64,000 nt of DNA from JAOXRU01 sp965247735 (GTDB lineage Bacteria > Bacteroidota > Bacteroidia > Flavobacteriales > Flavobacteriaceae). How positions within the stretch are numbered: position 1 is the first letter of the stretch; every line of letters begins with the position of its first letter. The notes below the pieces were generated by a model. The model made no database searches, was not told the origin of the DNA, and saw nothing but the letters and a program-made list of their open reading frames with translations. The stretch is taken from NCBI GenBank assembly GCA_965247735.1, contig CBDFHN010000002.1:3162001-3226000 (forward strand). The letters are read 5' to 3'. The translations under genes were made by a program, and so were the position numbers. Positions 34,180-44,100 of the stretch are shown one piece after another.

Positions 34180-35264
34180 TGTAATGGAATTTTTATTAGT
34201 GCAACTACATTTTTTTCTTCTTCAGTTAATGAAAAATGAGCTTCCATTCCATATAATAACTGTATTCTTTGTTTTATATTTTTGAGTCCCAAACGGGTAG
34301 ATTCTTTAGTAAAAATTAATTGTCCTGAATTTTTCACCTCAATTAAAAGCTCTTTTTCTGTTTTGGAAATTTTAAGTTTAATTTCACCTCCTTCTTTTAA
34401 GGTCGAAACCCCATGCTTAATGGCGTTTTCTATCAATAATTGAATTATCATTGGAGGGATAGTAATTGCTTTTACATCTGCTGCAATTTCTTCAATATAG
34501 TGCAGCCGATCTTCTAATTGAATTTTGGAAAGGGCAATATAATTGTACACCATTTCTAGTTCTTCTTCTAAGGCTATTGCATTAACATCGTTTTTTACCA
34601 AAGAATACCGCAGTATTTCAGAAAGCTTAGTTAACATCTCTCTTGATTTTTCTACATCTTCTAACATTAAGCCCCTGATATTATTGAGGCTATTGAACAT
34701 AAAATGGGGGTTAATTTGTCCTTTTAAAGTGTTTAATTGTGCTTGTTTTAGCGCATTACTCATTTTTATTTTTTCAATACGATCGTTATTAAATTTAAGC
34801 ATTATTTTAATTCCTAAATAAAGAACAGTCCATCCAATAATTACGATGAAAGCATTAAGAATTACAAAGCCAATACCATATTTTTTATAGATCTCTGGAA
34901 CCTTTATTTCTTCATTAAAAAACAATTGAATAAGGTCAAATTTTTCTAAGAGTAATCCCGAGCCAATATTAAGCCCAGAATGAACAAGAGCAATAACCAC
35001 AATAGAAAGGACTATTTTTAGTAAATCTTTAAGTGAAAATTGCTCTAAAGAAATGTTTCTCTTTAAGTAGGCACGTAGCAAACCTGTACTTAAAAGGCCA
35101 ATATCTACACCAAGTATTAACGAAACCATAAAAAAAGCACTTTCTCTATATCCATCTACATTTGGAGTAAAGAAAAAACCAACACCAGACATTCCTAGCC
35201 AGCCAAAAATATTGACTGCCCAAAAAATGATGTTCCATTTGTGATTTTCAATAAAACGATTCAT
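34176..35264 (-). CDS. LytS-type sensor histidine kinase (His_kinase domain)
   Basis: A 362-residue membrane kinase with four N-terminal membrane helices, no recognisable periplasmic sensor, and the PF06580-type core: His187 in NPHFMFNSLNNI, then PPMIIQLLIENAIKHGVSTL and GLKNIKQRIQLLYG for ATP binding. It phosphorylates the LytTR regulator encoded immediately downstream. The signal is unknown. Confidence 0.92.
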   Translation of the reverse strand: MNRFIENHKWNIIFWAVNIFGWLGMSGVGFFFTPNVDGYRESAFFMVSLILGVDIGLLSTGLLRAYLKRNISLEQFSLKDLLKIVLSIVVIALVHSGLNIGSGLLLEKFDLIQLFFNEEIKVPEIYKKYGIGFVILNAFIVIIGWTVLYLGIKIMLKFNNDRIEKIKMSNALKQAQLNTLKGQINPHFMFNSLNNIRGLMLEDVEKSREMLTKLSEILRYSLVKNDVNAIALEEELEMVYNYIALSKIQLEDRLHYIEEIAADVKAITIPPMIIQLLIENAIKHGVSTLKEGGEIKLKISKTEKELLIEVKNSGQLIFTKESTRLGLKNIKQRIQLLYGMEAHFSLTEEEKNVVALIKIPLQ

Positions 35265-35568
35265 TGGTTTCTTTTATAATCCAAAGAAATGAAAAATTAT
35301 ATTAAATAAGAAGGCAATAAAAAACTTTACAACTGCTACCATAATAGATAAGATTATTTACAAAACACATTTTGATATATCAAAAGTATGGTAATTGGTC
35401 ACCCAAATAAAGCGAATTATGAGCAGCGGTAAATTTGTGCTAGAGAACGGTAAAATTCGATTTAGAATATTATCGTTTACTTTACCAAATTGGTTTATTG
35501 CGATAAAGTTGCATTTTAAGATTTTATTAAGAGTTATAAATTGCAAATAGTTTTTTTTTGATTTTAAT
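35265..35568. other. Intergenic stretch with no gene seen
   Basis: The 304 bases between the divergent kinase and the small Cys/His-rich gene hold no credible reading frame. A TTTG-rich run ending TTTTAATTTG (about 35550-35568), resembling a Bacteroidota promoter, lies just before the small gene. The open frame 35358-35594 on the - strand has no recognisable features. Confidence 0.5.
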
Positions 35569-35952
35569 TTGCAGTTCCTTAAAAGGAAAATCATCTTGAA
35601 GACATATAAAAAACAGATAGCTATTTTATTTGCGTTACTATTTATAGGAGCGCAAACGAATGATGTGTTTCATAGTTTTTTAACAGATCATAGTCACTTT
35701 GTTGCATCTGCTTCAGGAGATCAAGATAATTTCACCGAAAAAACGGAATTTTCTACTGTAAACTTTTCTGATTGTATTTCATGTCATCATGTACATTATG
35801 GGAAGTACTTTCAACTAGCAAAAAACAACTTTAAAAACACTGTTGTTAGTTTAGTACAATACAAGAACGGAGTGTTTTATAAGATTCCTGTTTTTTCTCA
35901 GTTTTTATTAAATAATACTTCATTACGGGCTCCACCAGTTTTGGTTGGATAG
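35569..35952 (+). CDS. Small Cys/His-rich secreted or membrane-anchored protein
   Basis: A 127-residue protein with an N-terminal hydrophobic segment (IAILFALLFIGAQ) and a mature part with HSFLTDHSHF, CISCHHVHYG and a hydrophobic end RAPPVLVG. The CxxCHHxH cluster suggests metal binding. The start is a TTG at 35569 or a second TTG at 35596; the latter would give a more usual signal peptide. It lies upstream of a ZnuD-like TonB receptor and two His-rich DUF4625 lipoproteins, so a role in metal sensing or uptake is likely. Family not recognised. Confidence 0.6.
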   Translation: MQFLKRKIILKTYKKQIAILFALLFIGAQTNDVFHSFLTDHSHFVASASGDQDNFTEKTEFSTVNFSDCISCHHVHYGKYFQLAKNNFKNTVVSLVQYKNGVFYKIPVFSQFLLNNTSLRAPPVLVG

Positions 35953-35992
35953 CCATAATATTCCTTTTTTTTAATTTGTATCACTATACGAG

Positions 35993-36022
35993 TATGCCTT
36001 TGCCTTATACAAGGCAGGCATA
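35993..36022. other. Intergenic hairpin with a bulge
   Basis: TATGCCT-TT-GCCTT (35993-36006) pairs with AAGGC-AGGCATA (36011-36022): 12 base pairs, a two-base bulge and a four-base loop. It lies between the small Cys/His gene and the receptor gene. No U-tract follows, so it is more likely an attenuator or processing site than a simple terminator. Role unknown. Confidence 0.5.
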
Positions 36023-36172
36023 AGTTATCTGTTATAAATTCAGTAAAACTACTGGAAAAGGAGTTTTTTTAACGCTATTCTATTCACTTTTTTTAACTCA
36101 TTTTAAAACTAAGGACACACCATTTACTTGTGTTGTTACTCTATACGTTTTAAAATATTATTTCATTTTTTT

Positions 36173-38533
36173 ATGATTAATAAACATGCTATCAGCTTGG
36201 TATGTGCTATTGGGATGACCTTTTCCTATGCACAAACCAAAGACAATTTTCAGGTTCAAGTTATTGACGCAACTACTAAGGAGGCATTAGTTTCTGCTCA
36301 TGTAACCATTGGTAATACTCATACTATTGTTAACAACGACGGCTATTTTTTAATGCAATTATTAGAAGGGGAGCAAGTGCAACTTAGCATTAGTTATGTT
36401 GGTTATGCAGATTACTCTAATACTATTACAGCTAGTACTTTTAATGAAAGGGTAATAGCGCTTACTCCTGTTTCTAATGCGCTAGATGAGGTTGTGGTTG
36501 TTAGCGATGCCCAGAGAGAATTAAAAAAGTCGGCAGTAACCAAAATAGCAATTTCTAAAGATTTTTTGGAACAAAACAGAGAGAATAGCCTAATGCAATC
36601 CTTAAAAAAAATCCCAGGAGTAAGTACCATTACTATTGGGTCTGGACAGTCTAAGCCTGTAATTAGGGGATTAGGGTTTAATAGGGTTGTAGTTGTACAA
36701 AACGGTATTAAACATGAAGCTCAACAGTGGGGGGCAGATCATGGGTTGGAAATAGATCAGTTTGATGTAGAGGCTATTGAAATAACTAAAGGAGCAGCTT
36801 CTTTACTCTATGGTTCGGATGCTATTGCTGGTGTTGTATCAATAAAACCTGGTAGTATGATGGCCAAAAATACGTTTAAAGGGGAGTTAAATCTACAGTC
36901 TCAGAGTAATAACGATCTCTATGGTGTTTCGCTTGGTGTAAAACAACGTTTTGATAATTGGTACTATAAAGCCAGAATTACTTATAAAGATTTTGGGGAT
37001 TATAAAGTTCCTGTAAATAAGATCTACTATGAAAATTACGTTTTTGATTTGCACAATAACCAACTGCGAAATACCGCAGGTAATACGTTAAATTTTAGCA
37101 CTACTTTAGGTTATGTTAGTTCTAATTTTTCTTCAGAAACTTTTATTAGTAATGTAAATGCTAAAAATGGATTTTTTGCTAATGCTCACGGATTAGAAGT
37201 GAGGGTGTCAAAAATTGATTATGATAAAGACAATAGAGATATCGACCTTCCTAATCATGAAGTTAATCATTTTAAAATAACGAATAACACCAAATTTCGG
37301 GTAGGCAATCATAAGATTACTGCCGAATTAGGGTTTCAAAATAACAATAGAGCAGAACATTCCGAGCCCGTTCCTCATGGATATATGCCAAAACCAAACT
37401 CTACAAAAGAGCGTCAGTTTTCTAAAAACACCTATGCATTAAACCTTAAAGATGAGCTCACGGGTTTTCAAGACCATAACATAGCTTTTGGTGTTAACCT
37501 AGAACATCAGCATAATAATATTGGAGGATGGGGGTTTTTAATCCCTGGATACAAGAGGTTTACGGCAGGTGCGTTTGTCTATGATAAATTTAAGGTTTCA
37601 GAGGAGTTTTATTTAGAAGGCGGATTTCGATATGATTATGGTCAAGTTTCTACTGAGGCGTATTCCGAATGGTTTTTATCTCCACAAACTAATGCTAATG
37701 GCATGGTAACAGAAGGATATAATTCTCGTGCAAGAAATAAAACACTAACATTTGGGAGTTATAGTGCTTCATTAGGATTTAGTTACCTAAGAGATCTTAC
37801 AAGTTATAAGCTTAATATCGGAAAGAGTTTTAGAATTCCTCTGGCAAATGAGTTGGCTTCCGATGGGGTCAATTATCATATGTATAGATATGAGCAGGGT
37901 AGATTAGATCTTGATCCAGAGAGTTCTTATGAAATAGACGTTGAGTTTACAGCTAAAATTGGTGCTGTTGAATTTACTGCGAGTCCATTTTTTAATTACT
38001 TCGATAATTTTATTTACCTAAATCCGACGGCGTCATATTACGAGACTTTACAGAAATACCAATATACCCAAAGCGAAGTATTGCGTTATGGTACCGAGTT
38101 GATGTTAACATATAATCCATCAAAAACTTTTGAAGCAACTGCTTCTTTAGAATATGTACGTGCCAAACAACTAAGCGGAACAAAAAAGAATTTTACACTG
38201 CCTTTTTCCCCTCCTTTGGCGGTAGTATTATCCGGATCACAAACTTTTAAAGATTGGTTTTTTGTACATAAACCAACCTTTTTTGCCGATTTAAGAATTG
38301 CTGCTAGTCAGGATTTAATTGTTCCACCAGAAAAGACTACCGATGGTTATACAGTGTTAAATGCTGGATTTAAAAGCAATTTAGCATTTCAGAAAAAGCA
38401 CCCCTTACAGTTTCAACTAAAAGTAAACAATGTGTTTAATAACACGTTTTTTGATCACACTAGTTTTTATAGGCTTATACAAGTTCCCGAACCAGGGAGA
38501 AATATATCAATATCATTAATTCAATCATTTTAA
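36173..38533 (+). CDS. TonB-dependent outer-membrane receptor, ZnuD-like
   Basis: A 786-residue receptor. The signal peptide (ends SYAQT) is followed by a CarboxypepD-reg-like domain (VQVIDATTKEALVSAHVTIG) at about 25-105. The plug, with KKIPGVSTITIGSGQSKPVIRGLGFNRVVVVQNG, EAQQWGADHGLEIDQFDVEAIEITKGAASLLYGSDAIAG, follows and then a beta barrel ending in SISLIQSF. The VIRGL/QQWGxDH/YGSDAIGGV set resembles the ZnuD and heme/zinc-type receptor group, and the two adjacent lipoproteins carry histidine clusters. Substrate is therefore probably a metal, zinc being the leading guess. An ATG at 36128 is also in frame but would lack the signal peptide. Confidence 0.85.
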   Translation: MINKHAISLVCAIGMTFSYAQTKDNFQVQVIDATTKEALVSAHVTIGNTHTIVNNDGYFLMQLLEGEQVQLSISYVGYADYSNTITASTFNERVIALTPVSNALDEVVVVSDAQRELKKSAVTKIAISKDFLEQNRENSLMQSLKKIPGVSTITIGSGQSKPVIRGLGFNRVVVVQNGIKHEAQQWGADHGLEIDQFDVEAIEITKGAASLLYGSDAIAGVVSIKPGSMMAKNTFKGELNLQSQSNNDLYGVSLGVKQRFDNWYYKARITYKDFGDYKVPVNKIYYENYVFDLHNNQLRNTAGNTLNFSTTLGYVSSNFSSETFISNVNAKNGFFANAHGLEVRVSKIDYDKDNRDIDLPNHEVNHFKITNNTKFRVGNHKITAELGFQNNNRAEHSEPVPHGYMPKPNSTKERQFSKNTYALNLKDELTGFQDHNIAFGVNLEHQHNNIGGWGFLIPGYKRFTAGAFVYDKFKVSEEFYLEGGFRYDYGQVSTEAYSEWFLSPQTNANGMVTEGYNSRARNKTLTFGSYSASLGFSYLRDLTSYKLNIGKSFRIPLANELASDGVNYHMYRYEQGRLDLDPESSYEIDVEFTAKIGAVEFTASPFFNYFDNFIYLNPTASYYETLQKYQYTQSEVLRYGTELMLTYNPSKTFEATASLEYVRAKQLSGTKKNFTLPFSPPLAVVLSGSQTFKDWFFVHKPTFFADLRIAASQDLIVPPEKTTDGYTVLNAGFKSNLAFQKKHPLQFQLKVNNVFNNTFFDHTSFYRLIQVPEPGRNISISLIQSF

Positions 38534-38558
38534 TCAAACATTTATTAAATCACTTATT

Positions 38559-39386
38559 ATGAAAAACACAATTAAATTTTTAAAAGTACTAGTGCTAACT
38601 ATACTGGTCAGTTCTTGTAGCAGCGATGATGATGCTGTTAATACTTTTGGCGAGAATGTAAATAGCGAGCGATTTACAGGAATAGAATTAGGAAATTCTG
38701 ATTTTGTATTGCCACAAACCAATGTAGATGTCCATGTTGAATTTGATTATGCAGGAACAAGTAAGGTAACAAAAATAGTTTTTGATGTAATGCCTAATAA
38801 TGTGCCAAATATTAAAACTGGCGAAGTAGCATGGGAGTTAAAAGAACATGTAGTGCCTGTAGATAAATATGAAGGGCAGTTAAATCCCCACATCCATTAC
38901 CATGTGTATTTTGATGAAGATAGTAAATATGAACCTACTATAAAACCTGCTGAAGGAATTTATGACTTTAAGATTACTGTTCAGCATGAAGATGGAACTA
39001 CAAGTAAGGTAACAAAGCAAATGCATATCATTCAAAAATTTATGCATTTAGAAGTTGGACATGATCAAACAACAAAATTTGGAACAAACGAGTTGCATAC
39101 CGATTTTGAATACAACTCTGGAAATAATGCTGTTAAAGAGATTAGGTATCAGCTTTGGTTTGAAGAGTGGAGAACAGGACAAAATGTAGAAGTAGGTAAA
39201 TGGGATAATATTATTACCATCCTTCCAGAAGCATTGTATAAAGGAATTAAAAACCCAGATGTACATTACGATTTACAGTTACCTGAAGGTGCACCAATAG
39301 GAGGGTATTGGTTAAATATCTATGCTGAGGAAGAGGGAGAAAAAGAAGCTGTTAAGCTTTCTGTACCATTTAAAATAGTAGAGTAA
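38559..39386 (+). CDS. DUF4625-family lipoprotein, two tandem domains
   Basis: A 275-residue lipoprotein with the lipobox VSSC (cysteine about residue 20). The mature part appears to carry two DUF4625-like domains, with HIHYHVYFDEDSKYEP and HEDGTTSKVTK in the first and HLEVGHDQTTKFGTNELHTD in the second. DUF4625 proteins usually sit next to TonB receptors, as here, and the histidine clusters suit surface metal capture. It lies 25 bases after the receptor and ends before a terminator. Biochemical role unknown. Confidence 0.84.
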   Translation: MKNTIKFLKVLVLTILVSSCSSDDDAVNTFGENVNSERFTGIELGNSDFVLPQTNVDVHVEFDYAGTSKVTKIVFDVMPNNVPNIKTGEVAWELKEHVVPVDKYEGQLNPHIHYHVYFDEDSKYEPTIKPAEGIYDFKITVQHEDGTTSKVTKQMHIIQKFMHLEVGHDQTTKFGTNELHTDFEYNSGNNAVKEIRYQLWFEEWRTGQNVEVGKWDNIITILPEALYKGIKNPDVHYDLQLPEGAPIGGYWLNIYAEEEGEKEAVKLSVPFKIVE

Positions 39387-39397
39387 TAATAGCTTTT

Positions 39398-39434
39398 GCA
39401 TAGCAATTGTGTTGTTGCAATTGCTATGCTTTTT
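39398..39434 (+). terminator. Rho-independent terminator after the first DUF4625 gene
   Basis: GCATAGCAATTG (39398-39409) and CAATTGCTATGC (39418-39429) form a perfect 12-bp stem with an eight-base loop, followed by TTTTT. Confidence 0.85.
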
Positions 39435-39520
39435 AATCGCAGGGCGATAGCCAATTTGGTTTAATTCCCCAGCCCTCTGTGTTGGAAATAAATATACTTG
39501 CATAGCAAAACTCGATTGAA

Positions 39521-39546
39521 TACCCCGATGGCTCTGCCTCGAGGTA
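39521..39546. repeat. Short inverted repeat, possible repetitive extragenic element
   Basis: TACCCCGA (39521-39528) and TCGAGGTA (39539-39546) pair with one mismatch around GCTCTGCC. The surrounding text resembles extragenic palindromes seen in related genomes, from memory; there is only one copy in the window. Confidence 0.35.
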
Positions 39547-39567
39547 ATTTATTAAAAAACACTAAAT

Positions 39568-40044
39568 ATGATAAAACCTATAGTTATAAAAACAGCATTA
39601 AGCTGTCTGTTATTTGCCCTGTTTTCTTGTTCTAGTTCAGATGATGATACCGATACCGAAAAACCTACAATAAGCATCAATTACGAGCAGGGTTTTCCGC
39701 AATCCTGTACTATTATCAAAAAAGGAGAAGGGTTTAATATTCGGGTTAAAACATCGGACAACCTTGGCTTGGCTAGCTATGCCATAGATATTCATAACAA
39801 TTTTGACCACCATACTCATGATGATCAAGGTTCTAGTTGTGCAATGGATGGCGAAAAAGAACCAGTTAAACCATTAATATATATGAAAAGTTTTGACATA
39901 AATGGTAGCCCTAAATCTTACGAAATAGAACAGTTAATTAATATTCCAGATGATATAGATAGTGGAGATTACCATTGCCAAATATCTATTATAGATGTTA
40001 CAGGATGGCAAAGTAGAACTTCTGTAGATATAAAAATTGAATAG
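39568..40044 (+). CDS. DUF4625-family lipoprotein, single domain
   Basis: A 158-residue lipoprotein (lipobox LFSC) with one DUF4625 domain. The family's most recognisable segment, HNNFDHHTHDDQGSSC, is present, with five histidines in a short loop, and the protein ends TSVDIKIE. It is separated from the first DUF4625 gene by a terminator and a repeat-containing gap of about 180 bases, so it may be transcribed from its own promoter. With the ZnuD-like receptor it probably forms a metal-scavenging set. Confidence 0.84.
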   Translation: MIKPIVIKTALSCLLFALFSCSSSDDDTDTEKPTISINYEQGFPQSCTIIKKGEGFNIRVKTSDNLGLASYAIDIHNNFDHHTHDDQGSSCAMDGEKEPVKPLIYMKSFDINGSPKSYEIEQLINIPDDIDSGDYHCQISIIDVTGWQSRTSVDIKIE

Positions 40045-40073
40045 TTTTTTGATGTGTATTTTTAGTTAATTTT

Positions 40074-40114
40074 GAAGAGACTACAACTGTTTGTTGTGGT
40101 CTCTTCAGTTTTTT
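40074..40114 (+). terminator. Rho-independent terminator after the second DUF4625 gene
   Basis: GAAGAGACTACAAC (40074-40087) pairs with GTTGTGGTCTCTTC (40093-40106) with one G-U pair, followed by AGTTTTTT. Confidence 0.85.
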
Positions 40115-40153
40115 CATACCCGCACTCTGCACAAAAAACATTTCTACTAACAA

Positions 40154-40460
40154 GTTTACGATATATTTGTGTCTTATGTTAGTAGATTTAGGATTTTACG
40201 TACTCACCATACAAAAGATACGTCTTGCCCGTATTAACGCACCAGAGATGCGTAGCGCTGTGGCTTACCGTGAGCGACGAGCTAAGCACGCCAGAGCTGT
40301 AGCTAGAAAGTTCTGCCCCGAAGGTGCTATTATTACCATTACAACCTCCAAACAAGACAAAGACCAATATGCACGTTACATTGCCGAAGTAATATACAAC
40401 GATACCAATCTTTCTGATTACCTCATTGATAAAAAAGTAGCTAAGCTTTGGGAGCAGTAG
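40154..40460 (+). pseudogene. Decayed thermonuclease (SNase-like) gene
   Basis: From 40176 a frame reads VDLGFYVLTIQKIRLARINAPEMRS, then KQDKDQYARYIAEVIYNDTNLSDYLIDKKVAKLWEQ, which is the middle and end of a staphylococcal-nuclease-like enzyme, with the expected Arg, Glu and Arg residues though Asp40 is Asn. The normal beginning with the metal-binding DGDT loop is missing: the DNA just before reads VYD in another frame at 40154, so a deletion and frame change have removed it. Only 97 residues remain in one frame against about 150. Sequence before it resembles sequence after the immunity gene stop, suggesting rearrangement. An alternative is a short functional variant starting at a TTG at 40167; this is less likely. 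Confidence 0.6.
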
Positions 40461-40683
40461 TTTTGACTTGCTTATTCTAATGCAATAACAAAAAATATAT
40501 TCTTAAAAAGCAAAAAACCACAACATTGCTGCTGTGGCTCATATTTCTTTTTCTTACTCGTTATCGGTAACAAGCGTGACGCTTGCACCAGCAGGGGGAA
40601 CAGTAGTTTTGACTTAGTTTTATTATACAAGAATGAAAAATATATTCTTAAAAAGCAAAAACCACCTCGCTAAAGGTGGCTTA
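40455..40683. repeat. Duplicated block with minus-strand terminator hairpins
   Basis: CAGTAGTTTTGACTT occurs at 40455 and 40601, and each copy is followed by the shared segment AAATATATTCTTAAAAAGCA (from about 40493 and 40638), about 146 bases apart. Each copy ends in a hairpin (CCACA/TGTGG at 40518-40537, CCACC/GGTGG at 40662-40679) whose U-tract lies on the - strand, so they would end transcription of the RHS/immunity operon. Between the copies lies CAAGCGTGACGCTTG, a 15-base inverted repeat (40571-40585). Confidence 0.7.
40655..40680 (-). terminator. Terminator of the RHS-immunity transcript
   Basis: Read on the - strand, GCCACC pairs with GGTGG across a TTTAGCGA loop and is followed by TTTTTGCTTTTT. 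A second hairpin (GCACAGAAA/TTTCTGTGC, 40709-40729) lies between it and the immunity stop codon. Confidence 0.7.
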
Positions 40684-40737
40684 TTCTACATTCTATTACT
40701 CATAATCGGCACAGAAAACATTTCTGTGCAAGCACGT

Positions 40738-41142
40738 TTACGGCATATCCGAGCGATCCTGGTTATCAATTAAATATAAAATTGTATTCCATAAAGCCTG
40801 CATAGTTGACTTATTCTTTAACCATATTTTCTCATTATTATCAATTTTCAAATACTTATATCTAGCTAATAATTTACCCTTATTCATAACTTCTTTATGT
40901 AAGAGATTAGAAAAAACATTTAAGGAAATCTGTCCTTTTTTCCCTGAAATAGTAGAATAATAAACAAACTCTTTTCCTAAAATCGTATAAGTTTGATCAT
41001 TCTTTTTTATGCCAATTAAAGCTTTTTTATCCTCATTTATCAAAGACTTTATTAACTGAGATTTTTCATCTATAAAACAATTTTTAGCGTAACCTTCTAA
41101 ATTATTACGTTTAATTCTTGCTTTTAAAATACTTGTTTTCAT
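40738..41142 (-). CDS. Candidate immunity protein for the RHS toxin
   Basis: A 134-residue, lysine-rich cytosolic protein. I do not recognise the family. The evidence for an immunity role is position and coupling: its ATG shares a base with the TAA stop of the RHS gene (TAATG), so translation is coupled, and it is the last gene of the RHS operon, before a terminator. Polymorphic toxins of the RHS type always carry the cognate immunity gene there. The sequence has a mixed alpha/beta look (GKEFVYYSTISGKKGQISLNVF) and no signal peptide, consistent with neutralising a toxin inside the cytosol. Confidence 0.7.
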   Translation of the reverse strand: MKTSILKARIKRNNLEGYAKNCFIDEKSQLIKSLINEDKKALIGIKKNDQTYTILGKEFVYYSTISGKKGQISLNVFSNLLHKEVMNKGKLLARYKYLKIDNNEKIWLKNKSTMQALWNTILYLIDNQDRSDMP

Positions 41143-44100
41143 TATAATTTTTTTGTTAATTCATAAGGATACAAGGGGTTCCATCTTTTCCTTACGTTAT
41201 ATCCCTTATATTGACCACCTTTTTTTGATAAGTAATTAAAAATCTTTTTAAATCTAGGTGTTACAGTATTTGTTATAACTTTTATTTCATTAGCGCCATT
41301 TGCCTTAAGAGTACCTTCTACTAATTCTAACGCCTCTGGTCTTATTTTTTTAGTAAAATTAATACCTACCCTGGCAACTCCATTTTTTATGGAAACAAAG
41401 TAAGGGTATGTCCCTAATTCAAAGATAGATTTTGCTGCTTCATCACTAAATTTTACTGCCCCAGCAGCAACATTAACTCCTTTAGAAGCTCTTTTTGCCT
41501 TATATGCTTTATAAAGCCAAGTACTTCCTTTTAAAAGTTTTTGAATCACTGCTTCTCCTGCAAGATATAAAATTGCCCCATCAACAGCACCCATTCCAAC
41601 CCCTTCGACTTTTTTATAGCCTTTAGCGTTAAAGGCTTTTTCTGTAACTCCTTTTTTAGCATTTGTAACTACTCCATCAATAATTACTTCATCAAAATCA
41701 TCATCTGTTTTAGTAACACTATAGTATCCACTTTCTGAATTTAATACTATTTTATCCTGAGGAGATTCATTAAAATGGTTTTGAGTTTCATTTATGGCTC
41801 GCTGGTAATCGTCTGTCTCTTCTCCTGTCTCGTTATTTCTGTAAACCCCACCACTTACATAAGTCCAACTATTAGCTCCAGAAGGGTCAGCCCAGTAAAC
41901 AGGGTTATTGTCAAAAGAAGAATAAGTTGAATAATCATAATGAATAACTGGGTCAATAGCTGTCCATCTTGCAATTGTAGGGTCATACTGACGTAACCCC
42001 ATTTCATACATATCAAGTCCTAAGCCTTCTTCCAACTCAATACCATTAAACCCAAATTTCTTAGCAACCCCATTTCCTAAGGAGCTATAGTTATTATTAT
42101 ACCCTTTATGCGTAAGCCCAAAAGGATAATAGTTTTTCTCATCAATAATTTCAGTAGCAGCATCAATAACACCATTATTATCAGCATCTTGATAAGACAA
42201 TCTTACGTTTCCTAAATGATCTTTATATTGGTAGATATACTCAAAAGCGCCGTTATTATTGTTAACATAGCCCTCTGGATGGTTAAAGAATTCTAAAACA
42301 TTGTTTTTATAGATGTAGTTACCTGCATAATCTTGTGTAGTTCCATCGCTTACAATCTTACGTTGTTTTACTCCTGTAGCATCATATACATATTGGATGT
42401 TTCCGTTATGTTCTGTATTTGCAATAGTAACTTGTGTTGGTAGATTCAAATAATTATATGTAATAGCAGTAATGCCTTTGTTTTTGTCAACAGTCATGTT
42501 ACCATTAGCATCATACACATAATCATTACCAGATGTATTTCCATCCTTAAATCCTGTGGTTATTCCACTTGTATCGGTTACAGTTTGTAATTTATTACCT
42601 GTATCATAAGTATAGTTCAACAAATCCATATTGTCAAAATTAGTAGCACCAGCATTAGTATGTCCCTTACGATTTAAGGTCATAATATTCCCCATCTTAT
42701 CATAGCTAATTCCAGAAACATCATAATTGCTAAAAGAATTCGCTCCGCTTGCAGCGGTGATTCGGTTTAGGGCGTCATATGCATACGTGTATGTTTTAAC
42801 ACTACTATCTATATTCATGGTATTCCAACTCGTCTGGCTAATATTGCCATTAAATAATGCTGTACCAGAAGTTGGATTATTATACATTAGTGTGAAGTTA
42901 AACAAATCATTATCAGTATGCACATCTTGATTGATGTTTTTTAACCATCCTCTTATGTTATAGTTGTAATTAACTATTTGCAGTGGTGTAGTTTCATTAT
43001 TACCTACTTTTTTACTTGTTAACTGACCTAGTTCGTCATAAGTATTGCTTGCAATAAGTTTTTGATTAACGTTTGATACAATCTTTGCTGTAAAACTCAC
43101 CGTTGGGCTTGCTACCACTCTAAAATTAGGCATTAATACAATGCTTTTAGTTGCTTCAGCATTTGTGGTAGCACTTATTGTACCTGTTAGTGGAGGTAAG
43201 TCTGCAACAACAGTACCCGTTTCTGGACAACTATAACCCAAGGTGTGGTTTCCTATACATTGGGTTTGCGATAATAAACGTCCAACATGGTCATAAGTAA
43301 AATTATCTATGGTAATTATAGTCGTTCCTGCTTTTATGTGCTGGGTTCTGCTTTGTAGTATTTTGCCAACAAAATCAATTGCTGTTTCCGAGATATCAAC
43401 AGTTTCTAAATACTCGTTTTTGGAAGCTATGTATATAGGACGTCCTTTTTCTTCATATCCAGTAATAGTCGTAATCCAATTGTTCGTATCTAATATTTTT
43501 ACTTTTGAGCCTGTAGCTAAACCTTTGGTTTTAATAGGGATATTGTTATTGAAGTTTACAATAGCTCTACCATAAGTAGTGCTAGGAAGTTGTATTTCTG
43601 TTGGTATTCCAAAATTATAGTCATCATAATAATTTATGGTGAGTACCTCTATATTGATATTCGGGTAATTAGTATTGGTATAATAAGAGTTATCGACTCC
43701 AGTGCCTGTAGTTACTTTTGTTTCGTAATATTGATCTGTTGTTGTGCTGTTTTCAAAATTAGATTTTATAGTAACTAAATTATCTGTTCCGTTATAGATA
43801 CCTGTATATACGACCCTTCCAAAAACATCATATTTAGTAAAGAACCATTGGTTTAAGGCATCTTTGGTCATTACAGGTCTATCTAGTTCATCATAAACAA
43901 TATATTCTCGTCCTTTTCCTGGTATTTGCTTTTCTATTAGTCTATTTCTATGATCGTATTTGTATTGATAACAAAGGTTTTCTAATTCTAAAGCACTTAC
44001 CCCATCAGACAAATTTACTTTTGGTGGTAATACATAGGTTAAATTGCCATAATAATCATAGACATAATAGGTGTCGTGTGCAATTTCATTTTCCCCTAAA

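Noticed and set aside
35358..35594. A - strand frame of 78 codons upstream of the small Cys/His-rich gene
   Set aside because: No start context, no recognisable pattern, and it overlaps the opposite-strand start region.
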